Shown piece by piece: positions 10,472 to 20,088 of a stretch of DNA of 35,778 nucleotides. Location: assembly GCA_025927495.1 (NCBI GenBank), contig JAICLH010000009.1:1-35778 (forward strand), given 5' to 3'. The position numbers and the translations under genes are program-made. The notes under the pieces were generated by a model that did not search any database, was not told the origin of the DNA, and worked only from the letters and a program-made list of their open reading frames with translations. This DNA is from Gemmatimonadaceae bacterium (GTDB lineage: Bacteria; Gemmatimonadota; Gemmatimonadetes; Gemmatimonadales; Gemmatimonadaceae). Position 1 is the stretch's first letter. Every line of letters starts with the position of its first letter.

Positions 10472-13237
10472 TCACTCGGCGCGCATCGCGATCGCCGGAT
10501 CGATCGACACCGCCCGTCGGGCCGGGACCGCGCACGCCACCACGGCCGTGCCTAACAAAACGACCGCCCCCGTCACGAACGACACGACGTCGGTATGTGC
10601 CACGCCGTACAGCATCTTGGATAGCAGCGACGTGGCCCAGATCGACGCGCCCAACCCGATCGCACCGCCGATCACCGCGAGCGTCACGCCCTGACGCACG
10701 ACCGCACGCCCGACGTCGCGGCGGCTCGCGCCCAACGCCATGCGAATGCCGATCTCTCGCGTGCGCTGCGCCACGGCGTAGGCCATCACACCGTACAGTC
10801 CGACGGCGGCGAGCACCAGCGCCAGGACGCTGAATACGCCGAGCAGCAGCATCGTGAAACGTTGCTGCGCGATCGAGCCGGCCATCGCGTCGGCGACGCT
10901 CTTCACATCCGGCTGCGGCAGCCCGGTGTTCGCCTGCGTCACCATGGCCCGCAGAGCCGCGATCGGTTGGGCCATTCCAGCCGTGCGGATCAGCAGCGTG
11001 GGGTTGAAGTGTTCCGACGCCGCGGCGAACAACGCCGGCTCGTTGGGATCGCCCGTCAGGCCGGACAGCCGAGCGTTCGCCGCCACACCGACGACTGTGG
11101 ACCAGTCGCCCGAGCCGTCGTCGCTTACGATCCGGAGCCGCCGCCCGATCGGCGATTGGTTCGGCCACTCCTTTCTCGCCATCGCCTCGTTCACCACCAT
11201 CTGCGCGGCAGCCTTCGACGTATCCGTGAACGACGTGCCCTGCACGAGCCGCAGTCCGAGGACGCGGAAGTAATTCGCTTCCGTTCCGTTGTAGCTGATG
11301 AACGACGTCGTGCCCGGCGGCGGCGGCGCATGGCCCTCGACCTGCACCGCGCCCATCATGAAGCCTTGCATCGGCGGCGCCGCGTCGGCGATCACCACGT
11401 CTCGTACGCCGGGCATGTGGCGGATGCGATCCTCGAGCGCGCGCACGGCGGCGGTCCGCCGGCGCATCTCGGCTTGCCATGTCCCGACGATGGGGAACTG
11501 GACTGAATACAACCCGTTAGGCACGAAGCCGGGATCCATCGTCTGCAAGTGCAGGAGGCTGCGCACGAGCAGCGCCGCGCCGACGACCAGCGTGGCCGAC
11601 ACGGCCATCTCGCTCACCACGAGCGCCGAGCGCGTCCGGCGCTGCCGCGCCGTATGCCCAACGGAACGCGCGCCGCCCTTGAGGGCGTCGTGCGCCGCGT
11701 AGCGGCCGCCGTGGAGCGCGCCCACGATGCCGAACGCGATGCCGGTCGCGACGGCGATCGCGACCGCGAGCCACACGGTTGCGCCGTCGAGCCGGACGTC
11801 GGCCAACTCGGTGAGATTCGCCGGGCGGAGCGCCGCGAGCGCCTGGACGGCGAGCCACGCGACGCCGACGCCGGCCGCGCACCCGGCCGACGCGAGCACG
11901 AGGCTTTCGGTGACCAGCTGCCGCAACAGCCGGGCCCGGCTCGCGCCTAACGCAGTGCGGACCGCCATCTCGCGCTCCCGGTTCGCCGCGCGCGCCAACA
12001 GCAGGTGCGCCACGTTCACGCACGCGATCAACATGACGAGCGCCACGGCGCCCGTGAGCATCATCAAGGAGTCCTTGATGGTCGTGAGCTGTCCCGGACG
12101 CAGCAGCACCGTCTTGTACAGCACAGGCGCCGTATGTGCTCCGCCCCCCGTCGCGCCGCCCGCACGCCGGGCCTCGGCGGCGCGATCCGAGCGCGCGGTG
12201 ATGGAATCGAGGCGCGTCGCGGCCGCGGCGAGCGAGATGCCGGGGCGCAAGCGCGCGATGATCGTCGGCGAGAACGTGCTGTCATCGGACAGATCGCGCG
12301 GCAGCCACACGTCCGTTCCATCCGGAGCGCCTAACGTGCGGGGCAGTCGCACGGCTGCGGGCATGACGCCGATGATGGTGTAGATCGAGTCGTCGATGGC
12401 GATGGGGCGGCCCACGATCGACATCGAGCCGGCAAAGCGCCCGCGCCACATCGCCTCGCTGATCATGGCCACGTGTGCGCGCTCGTGGGCTTCAGCATCG
12501 GTAAAGGAGCGGCCGACGAGCGGGCGGCCGCCAGCGAAGCGCAGGAATCCGGGCATCACCAGCGCCTCGTGCATGAGCGTCGCTCCCTCTTCGGTACCGG
12601 ACTCGCTGCCGCCCGGAGCGGCGTTGCGCGCCCGCACGAGCGCGTCGCGGCTGGTGAACGCGGTCAGCTCGAGAAAGGACCGCGAGCCGTCGAGCCACGA
12701 CCGCGCCACGCTGACGGAGGGCTCGGTGAAGACGCCCGCATGCGAGGCATCCCCGCCCTCCTTCGGCTGCTGCAGCATGAAGACCAGCCGATCCGAATGC
12801 GGGTAGGGCAGCGAATGCCACAAGGCGTTCTCCACGACACTGAACATCGCCGTGTTGGCGCCGATGCCTAACGCCAGCGTCAGCACCGCGACCGCCGTCC
12901 ACGCCTTCTGGCGACCTAACGTGCGCAACGCGAACCGGATGTCCTGACGCAGCACGTCAATGAGCTCCGCGCGGGCCATACGACGCTCCCTCCGATGAAC
13001 GATGTGAACGCACGCGGCGCGTGCCGTGTCCAGGCTGCCCAACCGTCGCGACGCCGCCGCACGCGCGTCTAACGGCGACATCCCGCGCAGGAGATAGTCG
13101 CGCTCGCGCATCTCCAGGTGAAAACGCAGTTCGTCGTCCACGTCGGAGGCGGCGTGCGGCCCCCAGAACCGGAGATAGCGGCGCCATGTGAACGCGCGGC
13201 GGGCCTCGGGCGCAGGCGCCTGCTGCGGATCGAACAT
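10472..13237 (-). CDS. ADOP-type ABC transporter permease (MacB/FtsX-like, duplicated)
   Basis: 921 residues from the ATG at 13235-13237, eight bases after the padR stop. An N-terminal permease prefix domain (about residues 15-85, containing FHLEMRERDYLLRG) precedes two MacB-periplasmic-core/FtsX units. Near each unit start is a membrane helix (the first about 113-137, ALGIGANTAMFSVVENAL). Further helices sit in the middle (LLMLIACVNVAHLLLARA type) and at the C-terminus. This is the architecture known as acidobacterial duplicated orphan permease: no ATPase gene adjacent and usually a PadR regulator alongside, exactly as here. Substrate unknown; export of a peptide, lipid or drug-like compound is inferred. 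The open frame extends upstream into padR, which I treat as noise. Confidence 0.92.
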   Translation of the reverse strand: MFDPQQAPAPEARRAFTWRRYLRFWGPHAASDVDDELRFHLEMRERDYLLRGMSPLDARAAASRRLGSLDTARAACVHIVHRRERRMARAELIDVLRQDIRFALRTLGRQKAWTAVAVLTLALGIGANTAMFSVVENALWHSLPYPHSDRLVFMLQQPKEGGDASHAGVFTEPSVSVARSWLDGSRSFLELTAFTSRDALVRARNAAPGGSESGTEEGATLMHEALVMPGFLRFAGGRPLVGRSFTDAEAHERAHVAMISEAMWRGRFAGSMSIVGRPIAIDDSIYTIIGVMPAAVRLPRTLGAPDGTDVWLPRDLSDDSTFSPTIIARLRPGISLAAAATRLDSITARSDRAAEARRAGGATGGGAHTAPVLYKTVLLRPGQLTTIKDSLMMLTGAVALVMLIACVNVAHLLLARAANREREMAVRTALGASRARLLRQLVTESLVLASAGCAAGVGVAWLAVQALAALRPANLTELADVRLDGATVWLAVAIAVATGIAFGIVGALHGGRYAAHDALKGGARSVGHTARQRRTRSALVVSEMAVSATLVVGAALLVRSLLHLQTMDPGFVPNGLYSVQFPIVGTWQAEMRRRTAAVRALEDRIRHMPGVRDVVIADAAPPMQGFMMGAVQVEGHAPPPPGTTSFISYNGTEANYFRVLGLRLVQGTSFTDTSKAAAQMVVNEAMARKEWPNQSPIGRRLRIVSDDGSGDWSTVVGVAANARLSGLTGDPNEPALFAAASEHFNPTLLIRTAGMAQPIAALRAMVTQANTGLPQPDVKSVADAMAGSIAQQRFTMLLLGVFSVLALVLAAVGLYGVMAYAVAQRTREIGIRMALGASRRDVGRAVVRQGVTLAVIGGAIGLGASIWATSLLSKMLYGVAHTDVVSFVTGAVVLLGTAVVACAVPARRAVSIDPAIAMRAE

Positions 13238-13245
13238 GTCGCTCG

Positions 13246-13590
13246 TTAGGCGGAGGCGGGCGACGTCTCGAGCACCTTCGATACCGCCCCGGCGAACCGC
13301 GCCCAGTAGGCGTGCGACGACGCCAGCCGCCGCTTGCCCACGGTCGTCAGCCGATAGAACTTTGCCCGCCGGTTGTGCTCCGTGATGCCCCACTCGGCGG
13401 TGATCAAGCCCTCATCTTCCAGCTTGTGCAGCGCCGGATACAGCGAGCCTTCTTCGACCTCGAGCACGTCGTCGGTGCAGCGTTCGATCCAGCGCGCGAT
13501 CCCGTATCCGTGGGCCGGCGCCCACGAGAGCGTCTTGAGGATCATGAGATCCAGCGTGCCCTTGAGGAACTCCGTCGACGCATCCGCCAT
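13246..13590 (-). CDS. PadR family transcriptional regulator
   Basis: About 114 residues. Winged-helix PadR motifs are FLKGTLDLMILKTL, HGYGIARWIE, EEGSLYPALHKLEDEGLI and the wing segment RRAKFYRLTTVGKRRL. I prefer the ATG at 13590, which has GGACGG upstream; an in-frame ATG at 13614 adds eight residues but lacks a ribosome site. It is followed immediately by the ADOP permease, which it very likely controls. Upstream at 13647-13690 is a concentric palindrome suited to a dimeric regulator, so autorepression is likely. The stop codon TAA lies inside a GCCTAAC heptamer. Confidence 0.93.
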   Translation of the reverse strand: MADASTEFLKGTLDLMILKTLSWAPAHGYGIARWIERCTDDVLEVEEGSLYPALHKLEDEGLITAEWGITEHNRRAKFYRLTTVGKRRLASSHAYWARFAGAVSKVLETSPASA

Positions 13591-13646
13591 GGTGCCGTCC
13601 GTGCTGGGAGACATGGAATCGGCGCGACCAACGCCGCCCCGAGCTC

Positions 13647-13690
13647 GTTACCTAGGACACCGTGGTATATACCTCTGAGTCCTAGGTAAC
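13647..13690. promoter_or_regulatory. Candidate PadR operator: concentric palindrome
   Basis: A perfect 12-base inverted repeat, GTTACCTAGGAC (13647-13658) and GTCCTAGGTAAC (13679-13690), has the perfect 10-base palindrome GGTATATACC (13664-13673) exactly at its centre. It lies 57 bases upstream of the preferred padR start, in an otherwise gene-free gap. The symmetric layout fits binding by one or two PadR dimers, and the AT-rich centre could overlap a -10 element. Binding by this PadR is inferred from position. Confidence 0.7.
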
Positions 13691-13715
13691 GCAAGAGGGC
13701 GCGCTGGAGCGCCGC

Positions 13716-14405
13716 TCAGTGCCGCAGACGGAACTGGAACGTCTGCGCCATGAGGACACGCACCGCGCGGCCATCGACGAGCGCCGGCGAGAACCGGGCG
13801 GCCTCGAGTGCCAGCCTAACGGACTGTCGGAACAACGCGTTGCCGTCGCCGAGGAAGGTCACGCTCGATGCCGTGACACGGCCCGTCGAGTCGACCACGA
13901 ACTGCGCCGATACGCTGCCTTCGACGCCGGCGTCTCGAAGCACCGAAGGATAGACCGGCGCGGGGTTCTTGGGATCCGGCGTCGCCATCACGTCCACGGT
14001 GCGGAACACGCCATCCGCGCCGCGGCCGGGTGCGGCCGGCCGCCCGCCGGCGTCCTGGCTCGATCCCCAGTCGTTAGGCGACCCGACCAGGCTGTCCCAC
14101 GCCATGGGCGGCGTCGGCACCGTGACCGGACCAACGGGAATCGGCGGGAGATGCGTGGGAATCTTGAGCGGCGCCCTGCGCCCGCCTGCCGAGCCCGTGC
14201 CGCCGCCCTTGCTCGTGTTGGGCGTTGGCGCGGGCGGCAGGTAATGCACCGGCTGCACAATTTCGGGCGGGGACTCTGCCACGTTTGCCGCCGCCGTCCC
14301 GTACCACGCCAAGGCGATCACCGCCGCGTGCACGACCACGCTCGACGCCACTCCCCTGCCGTGCCGCTCCCGCTTCCGCTCAGACTCCATGAGCCCGATG
14401 CGCAT
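13716..14405 (-). CDS. TonB-like energy transducer protein
   Basis: 229 residues. A short basic N-terminus precedes one membrane helix (about 19-40, VVVHAAVIALAW). A long Pro/Gly-rich periplasmic linker follows, then a TonB C-terminal domain (about 145-229) with PVYPSVLRDAGVEGSVSAQF, VDSTGRV and AARFSPALVDGRAVRV. ATG at 14403-14405 is preceded by GGAGGG at good spacing. It would couple inner-membrane proton force to outer-membrane receptors such as the SusC homologue at 31855-34878. No exbB/exbD is in the window, so the partner pair must be elsewhere. A monocistronic gene. Confidence 0.88.
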   Translation of the reverse strand: MRIGLMESERKRERHGRGVASSVVVHAAVIALAWYGTAAANVAESPPEIVQPVHYLPPAPTPNTSKGGGTGSAGGRRAPLKIPTHLPPIPVGPVTVPTPPMAWDSLVGSPNDWGSSQDAGGRPAAPGRGADGVFRTVDVMATPDPKNPAPVYPSVLRDAGVEGSVSAQFVVDSTGRVTASSVTFLGDGNALFRQSVRLALEAARFSPALVDGRAVRVLMAQTFQFRLRH

Positions 14406-14541
14406 CGCCCTACCCTCCGCGAACGAGTCGCTACGAGGATAGGGCGAGTGGATTACACCAGCCTCGACGCCGGCATTAGCGATCGCCGAGCGTCACATTA
14501 CGAGATGGTGAACGGCACATGCCTAACGCTTCATGTTCGCC

Positions 14542-15849
14542 TTACGCACCGGCCCGCGCGGCGGGCGTGAACTGCTCCTCTTCGGTCGACCCGGACAGGG
14601 CTGCGGTCGACGCGTGGCCGCCGGTCACGGCGAGCAGCACCCTGTCGAAGTACCCGGTGCCCGCTTCGCGCTGGTGCTTCGTGGCCGTGTAGCCGTCGGC
14701 CTCCCGCGCGAATTCCTCATCCTGAATCCGCACGTATGCCGGCATCCCCTCCTCGCGGTATGCCTGCGCCAGGTCGAACGTGTGGTAGTTGATCAGATGC
14801 CAACCAGCCAAGGTGATGAACTGGAACTTGTAGCCCAACGCACCGAGCTCGCGCTGGAAGGTCGCGATCGCCGTCGCATCCAGATTGCGCTGCCAATTGA
14901 ACGACGGCGAGCAGTTGTACGCGAGCATCTTGCCCGGGAACGCCGCGTGGACCGCTTCGGCGAATGCGCGCGCCTCGTCCAGGTCGGGCTTGGACGTTTC
15001 GAACCAGAGCAGGTCGGCGAAGGGTGCGTACGCCAGCGCGCGCGCGATCGTCGGTTCCATGCCGGTGCGCACGGCAAAATATCCCTCCGGCGTGCGCTCG
15101 CCCGTGGTGAATGCGCGATCGCGCTCGTCGATGTCGCTCGTGAGGAGCGTGGCGGCCAGTGAGTCGGTACGCGCGACGAGAAGCGTCGGGACATCGCAGA
15201 CATCTGATGCCAAGCGTGCCGCGTTGAGAGTACGGATGAATTGTGCCGTGGGCACGAGCACCTTGCCGCCCATGTGGCCGCACTTCTTCTCGGCGGCCAG
15301 CTGGTCCTCGAAATGGACGCCGCTCGCGCCGGCCTCGATCATCGCCTTCATGAGCTCGAACGCGTGGATGGGGCCCCCGAATCCGGCCTCGGCGTCGGCG
15401 ACGATGGGCGCCATCCAGTAGCGACCAGCCTCGCCCTCGCTCCACTCGATCTGGTCGGCGCGGAGGAGCGCGTTGTTGAGCCGCCTAACGAGCGCCGGGA
15501 CGCTGTTGGCCGGGTAGATGCTCTGGTCGGGGTACGTCTGTCCCGCGAGGTTGCCGTCGGCTGCCACCTGCCAGCCGCTCAGGTAGATGGCCTCGAGTCC
15601 GGCCTTCACCATCTGGACGGCCTGGGCGCCCGTGAGGGCGCCGAACGTGTGCACGTAGTTCCGCTCGCGCAGCAGCGACCACAAGCGCTGGGCGCCTAAC
15701 CGGGCGAGGGAGTACTCGATGCGCACCGAGCCGCGCAGCCGGACGACATCCGCCGCCGTGTAGGCGCGCGTGATGTCGCGCCAGCGCGGGTTGGTCTTCC
15801 ACTGGCGTTCGAGCTCCGCGGCCTGCGAGGTGTAGTCGATCGTGCTCAT
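14542..15849 (-). CDS. aceA: Isocitrate lyase
   Basis: Splits isocitrate to glyoxylate and succinate, the first step of the glyoxylate shunt, allowing growth on acetate or fatty acids. 435 residues, the size of the short bacterial form. The active-site signature KKCGHMGGK is at about 188-196 with catalytic Cys190. Other family blocks are [10 protein letters not shown] and [11 protein letters not shown]. The start ATG (15847-15849) overlaps the aceB stop as ATGA, so aceB-aceA are translated as a coupled pair. Isocitrate competition with Icd (29020-30279) would normally be set by AceK. Confidence 0.98.
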   Translation of the reverse strand: MSTIDYTSQAAELERQWKTNPRWRDITRAYTAADVVRLRGSVRIEYSLARLGAQRLWSLLRERNYVHTFGALTGAQAVQMVKAGLEAIYLSGWQVAADGNLAGQTYPDQSIYPANSVPALVRRLNNALLRADQIEWSEGEAGRYWMAPIVADAEAGFGGPIHAFELMKAMIEAGASGVHFEDQLAAEKKCGHMGGKVLVPTAQFIRTLNAARLASDVCDVPTLLVARTDSLAATLLTSDIDERDRAFTTGERTPEGYFAVRTGMEPTIARALAYAPFADLLWFETSKPDLDEARAFAEAVHAAFPGKMLAYNCSPSFNWQRNLDATAIATFQRELGALGYKFQFITLAGWHLINYHTFDLAQAYREEGMPAYVRIQDEEFAREADGYTATKHQREAGTGYFDRVLLAVTGGHASTAALSGSTEEEQFTPAARAGA

Positions 15850-17471
15850 CCGGTCGCTCCATGATCTTCGCCGTCGCGGTCGAGCAGTCGCGCGCCCGGC
15901 ACCGTGAGAAATTCGGCGAACTCGTCGCCGAGTACGAGGTCATCCAGCAGGTGGGCGGCGTCGCCTAACCGGGTCATGTCGGGCCGGTCGCGCGTCAGCG
16001 CTTCGACTTCCGCCGCGCGCGTCGCGCGGTATCCGTCGGCCGTGAACGGTGCGCCGCCATCCACCGGCACATTGTTGCGGATCCACTGCCAGAGCTGCGC
16101 GCGCGAGATCTCCGCCGTTGCCGTGTCTTCCATCAGGTTGTTGATCCCGACCGCGCCCGACCCGCGGAGCCACGATTCGAGGTACTGCAACGCGACGCTC
16201 ACGTTGAGCCGCACACCGCCCGCCGTGACAGCGCCGCCCGGCACTCGTGTATCGAGCAGCGCCGCGGCGTCCTCGGGCACGTCGGCGCGCTGCCGCTCGC
16301 GCTGGTTGGGCCGCGCGCCTAACGCAACATCGAATACCTCGCGCACCACCGGCACCAGGTCCGGATGCGCCACCCACGAGCCGTCGAAGCCGTCACCCGC
16401 TTCACGCTGCTTGTCCTCGCGCACCTGCATGAGCGCGCGCGCGTTCACCGCTTCGTCGCGGCGGCTCGGGATGAATGCCGACATGCCGCCGATCGCGTGC
16501 GCGCCTCGCTTGTGACACGTCTTGACGAGGAGCTGCGTGTACGCGCGCATGAACGGCACCGTCATCGTCACCTGACCTCGATCCGGAAGCACCATGTTCC
16601 GCCGGTTCCGGAATTTCTTGATCATGCTGAAGATGTAGTCCCAGCGTCCCGCGTTGAGCCCCGACGAATGCTCGCGCAATTCATACAGGATCTCGTCCAT
16701 CTCGAACGCGGCGAGAATCGTTTCGATCAGCACGGTCGCCCGAATCGTCCCGCGCGGAACGCCGGCCATCTCCTGCGCCGCGACGAACACGTCGTTCCAC
16801 AACCGCGCCTCGAGATGGCTCTCCAGCTTCGGCAAATAAAAATACGGCGCCCATCCGTCGCCGCGTGCCATGAGCTCGTGCACGTTCTGCACGAAGTACA
16901 CGCCGAAATCGAACAAGCTCGCCGACACCGGACCGCCGTCCACGAGCATGCGCGGCTCGACCAAGTGCCAACCGCGCGGCCGCACGACCAGCGTCGCGAT
17001 CCGGTCGTTGAGGCGGTACGAGCGGCCGTCGGGGCTCTCGAACGTGAGCGTCCCGCGCACCGCGTCCATCAGGTTCGCCTGCCCGATCGCAATGTTAGGC
17101 CACGTGGGCGACAGCGAGTCCTCGAAGTCCGCCATGAACACGTTCGCGCCGGAGTTGAGCGCGTTGATCATCATTTTTCGATCGACCGGGCCCGTGATCT
17201 CCACGCGCCGATCGAGCAGTGGCGCCGGCGCGTCGGCCACTCGCCAGGTTCCGGCGCGCACGGCGGCCGTCTCCTCGAGAAATCCGGGCGCCTCGCCCGC
17301 GTCCAACGCGACTTGCCGTTCCGCACGCCGCGCGAGCAGCGCCTCGCGGACCGGATTGAATCGCCGATGCAGACGCGCCACGAATTGCAGCGCCTCCGCC
17401 GTGAGGGCACCGGCCGCCTCACGCGGTACCTCTTCCGTCAGCTCGATCCCTTCGAGTGTGCTCAGTGCCAT
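15846..17471 (-). CDS. aceB: Malate synthase A
   Basis: Condenses glyoxylate with acetyl-CoA to malate. About 541 residues, close to the A-type enzyme of enteric bacteria. Motifs: [20 protein letters not shown] (about 95-114), [74 protein letters not shown] and the C-terminal [21 protein letters not shown] use the ATG at 17469-17471; an ATG at 17480 is equally possible. First gene of aceBA. It is divergent from the KdpE-like response regulator, with a 334-base shared upstream region that could carry its promoter. Confidence 0.97.
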   Translation of the reverse strand: MALSTLEGIELTEEVPREAAGALTAEALQFVARLHRRFNPVREALLARRAERQVALDAGEAPGFLEETAAVRAGTWRVADAPAPLLDRRVEITGPVDRKMMINALNSGANVFMADFEDSLSPTWPNIAIGQANLMDAVRGTLTFESPDGRSYRLNDRIATLVVRPRGWHLVEPRMLVDGGPVSASLFDFGVYFVQNVHELMARGDGWAPYFYLPKLESHLEARLWNDVFVAAQEMAGVPRGTIRATVLIETILAAFEMDEILYELREHSSGLNAGRWDYIFSMIKKFRNRRNMVLPDRGQVTMTVPFMRAYTQLLVKTCHKRGAHAIGGMSAFIPSRRDEAVNARALMQVREDKQREAGDGFDGSWVAHPDLVPVVREVFDVALGARPNQRERQRADVPEDAAALLDTRVPGGAVTAGGVRLNVSVALQYLESWLRGSGAVGINNLMEDTATAEISRAQLWQWIRNNVPVDGGAPFTADGYRATRAAEVEALTRDRPDMTRLGDAAHLLDDLVLGDEFAEFLTVPGARLLDRDGEDHGATG

Positions 17472-17805
17472 ACCCCGCATCCGTTCTCGTGACGTGAAAG
17501 CCGCAACGATTCCTCTACTTGCGACCTCTCGCCGGGCGCCCCTGGCACCCGGACTCACTGTACTCGCCGCGCTGCCCGTCGGCCCTGTCCAGACGGCCAG
17601 GCGAAGCTGGCCGGAATGGGGTGCAAGACACGTGCTCGCCTCGACTTGGCGTCGTCACGGCGACCGTCGGTCGACGCGCGTTTCGCTTGGGCCATGCGAC
17701 CGGTCACAAAGTTCTCGTTGCGCGGTGCGAGCGGTGTCGCACGTAGCTTTACAGTGCATGCCCTCGCCACATAATTGAATTGGGACCGACAGCCGCCGGA
17801 GACAC
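17472..17805. other. Divergent intergenic region, aceB / response regulator
   Basis: 334 bases with no convincing gene. It must hold the promoters for aceBA (minus) and the two-component system (plus), but I could not pick a well-spaced -35/-10 pair for either. Two small symmetric sites stand out: CGGCCAG and CTGGCCG around a 6-base loop at 17594-17613, and a 13-base palindrome (CGACCG, T, CGGTCG) at 17661-17673. They are operator candidates only. Confidence 0.5.
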
Positions 17806-18501
17806 ATGCGCGACGACACCGTTCTGGTCATCGACGACGAGCCACAAATTCGACGCGTCGTGAGCAACGCCCTGCAATCCGAGGTCGCTCGAGTGCTGGA
17901 AGCGGCTACCGGCAACCAGGGCATCGACCTCGCCAACGCGGAGCGTCCGGCGCTCATCGTCCTCGACTTGGGTCTCCCGGATCGGGCCGGCGTCGATGTG
18001 TGCAAGGAGCTGCGCAAGTGGTCGTCCGCGCCCATCGTCGTGCTCTCGGCGCGCCATTCGGATCAGGAAAAAGCGCTGCTGTTAGACACGGGCGCCGACG
18101 ACTACATCACGAAGCCCTTCAGCACGATCGAGTTCACGGCGCGCATCCGCGCCAACCTGCGGCGCGCGCAGGCGGCGCAGCTGGCGGCGCAGGTCCAGCC
18201 CATGACGATCGGCGACTTGCTGGTCGACCTCAACGCGCGCACGTTGAGGCGCGGCGACTCGTCGATTCATCTCACGCCGATCGAATGGGAACTGCTGCGC
18301 ACCTTCGTTACGCAGGCCGGTCGCACGCTCACGCATCAACAACTCTTCAACGCGGTGTGGGGCCGAGCGTTCGGCGACCCGCAACAGTATCTGCGCGTGC
18401 ACGTGGCAAATCTGCGGCGGAAGATCGAGCAGGATGCCGTGCGGCCGCAGTTGATCGTGACCGAGCCGGGCGTCGGTTATCGATTCGAGATGCCCCGCTG
18501 A
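17806..18501 (+). CDS. OmpR/KdpE-type response regulator
   Basis: 231 residues: receiver domain (about 5-118) with the acidic pair D10/D11, phospho-acceptor D54 in LIVLDLGLPD, switch S81 and K103 in ADDYITKPF. A winged-helix DNA-binding domain (about 133-228) follows, with LTPIEWELLRTFV, GDPQQYLRVHVANLRRKIE and the ending PGVGYRFEM. The GDPQQYLRVHVANLRRKIE block is characteristic of KdpE. ATG at 17806 follows GGAG at 17798-17801. The next gene starts right after its stop (TGAATG). No kdpFABC is near, so the targets are unknown; the divergent aceBA operon is one possibility. Confidence 0.93.
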   Translation: MRDDTVLVIDDEPQIRRVVSNALQSEVARVLEAATGNQGIDLANAERPALIVLDLGLPDRAGVDVCKELRKWSSAPIVVLSARHSDQEKALLLDTGADDYITKPFSTIEFTARIRANLRRAQAAQLAAQVQPMTIGDLLVDLNARTLRRGDSSIHLTPIEWELLRTFVTQAGRTLTHQQLFNAVWGRAFGDPQQYLRVHVANLRRKIEQDAVRPQLIVTEPGVGYRFEMPR

Positions 18502-20088
18502 ATGCGTCGACCGTCCAGCCGCTGGGTACCGCCCTGGCTGTTCTGGACGCTGGTGCTGGCAGCAGTCACCGGCGGGATGCTGCTGTTGCGCGACGAGCTC
18601 GACCAGGCGCACGTCGCGCTGGTCTACTTGATGGTTGTGTTAGGCGCGAGCGCGAGCGCGGGCCGCGCGGTGGGTATCGGCCTCGCGTGCGCCGGCTTCG
18701 CGCTCATCGACTTCTTCTTCCAGCCGCCGTACGACACGCTCACGATCGACAAGCGGCCGGACTGGCTGGTGTTGATCGCGTTTCTCGCCACCGCGGCGGT
18801 TGCCACGCAGCTCCTGGCGCGCGCACGCGCGGAAGCCGAAGCCGCGCGGCGCCGCGCCGAGGAAATCGATCGGCTGTCGCTGCTTGGTGCCGAAACCCTC
18901 AGCGTGGGGCGGGCCGAGGAAGCGTTAGGCGCCATCGCGCACGTGATTCGCGACACGATCGCCGTCGCCGTCTGCGAGATCTTCGTGCGCGGCACGGCGC
19001 GCGACATCGAGGTCCGCGTGACGGGCGCCGGCCACGCGGTCGCCGCCGACACGGGGGATACGTCGCGCGAGCTCGTGGCCTGGGTGACGGCCAACGGCCG
19101 CGTGGCCGCCGAGCGGCCGGATGGCTCGGTGTTCCGCGCGCCGCGCCCGCCTAACGAAAACGTCTCGTTCGACCTCGCACTCGAGGACGCGCGCGCTCTG
19201 CTGGTACCGCTCATCGTCCACGAGCGGACAGTCGGTGTGCTGCGGCTCGCCGACACGGAGGCGATTGCGCTCGACCCGCCGCAGCGCCGCTTCCTCGCGG
19301 CACTCTCGTACTACGCGGCGTTGGGCATCGAGCGCGTCCGCCTGGTGGCGGAAGCCGAGCACGCCGAGGCGCTGCGTGAAGCGGATCACCTCAAGGACGC
19401 GCTGCTCGCCTCCGTGTCGCACGACCTCCGCACGCCGCTCACCACGATCAAGGCGCTCGCGCACGACATCGCGTTCACCGGCGACGAGCGCGCGGCCGTG
19501 ATCGAGCAGCAGGCCGACCGGCTCAATCGCATGGTCGCCGATCTCCTCGAGTTGTCGCGACTCAACGCCGGTGCGCTGCCCGTGCGACGCGAGCTCAATG
19601 CGGCCGAGGATCTCGTAGGCGCCGCGATCCAGCAGGTATCGGGTGCGCTCAATGGACGCGAGGTGCGCGCGTCCATCGAATGGTCCGAGCCGGTGCTCGT
19701 GGGCGAGTTCGACTTCGTGCACTCGCTGCGCATCCTCGTGAATCTCATCGAGAACGCGCTCAAGTATTCGCCGGCCGACACGCCCATCGACATCGAGGTG
19801 CGGCGCACGGATGGCATGCTGCACATCACGGTAGCGGATCGGGGGCCGGGCATCACCGGCGCCGAGCGCGAGCGGATCTTCGACCCGTTCTATCGGCTCA
19901 TCCCGGGCGTCTCGCCGGACGACGGCGCCGGCGCCGGGTTAGGCCTGGCCATTGCGCGTCGTCTCGCCGAAGCGCAGGGCGGGAACGTGACGTACGCCGA
20001 TCGGATCGGCGGGGGCAGCTGCTTCACGCTCCAGCTGCCGGCGTCCTCGCTCGAGGAAGCCGAGACCGTCGAACGCGTGCACGACTAA
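18502..20088 (+). CDS. KdpD-like sensor histidine kinase lacking the N-terminal KdpD domain
   Basis: 528 residues. The DUF4118-type membrane module (about 12-105) has several short hydrophobic segments and the KdpD-like FALIDFFFQPPYDTLTI block. A GAF-like domain follows (about 125-285), then the HisKA domain with ASVSHDLRTPLTTIK (His307) and a HATPase with NLIENALKYSP, DRGPGI and GAGLGLAIARRLAE. Full KdpD has about 890 residues with an N-terminal USP-type sensing domain; here it begins directly at the membrane part. The signal is unknown. The last four bases overlap the convergent methyltransferase gene. Confidence 0.92.
   Translation: MRRPSSRWVPPWLFWTLVLAAVTGGMLLLRDELDQAHVALVYLMVVLGASASAGRAVGIGLACAGFALIDFFFQPPYDTLTIDKRPDWLVLIAFLATAAVATQLLARARAEAEAARRRAEEIDRLSLLGAETLSVGRAEEALGAIAHVIRDTIAVAVCEIFVRGTARDIEVRVTGAGHAVAADTGDTSRELVAWVTANGRVAAERPDGSVFRAPRPPNENVSFDLALEDARALLVPLIVHERTVGVLRLADTEAIALDPPQRRFLAALSYYAALGIERVRLVAEAEHAEALREADHLKDALLASVSHDLRTPLTTIKALAHDIAFTGDERAAVIEQQADRLNRMVADLLELSRLNAGALPVRRELNAAEDLVGAAIQQVSGALNGREVRASIEWSEPVLVGEFDFVHSLRILVNLIENALKYSPADTPIDIEVRRTDGMLHITVADRGPGITGAERERIFDPFYRLIPGVSPDDGAGAGLGLAIARRLAEAQGGNVTYADRIGGGSCFTLQLPASSLEEAETVERVHD

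Noticed and set aside
10002-11480. Minus-strand open frame of 492 codons over the ADOP and M48 genes
   Set aside because: It crosses the convergent ends of two well-supported genes and its protein is Arg/Ala/Gly-rich without any motif.
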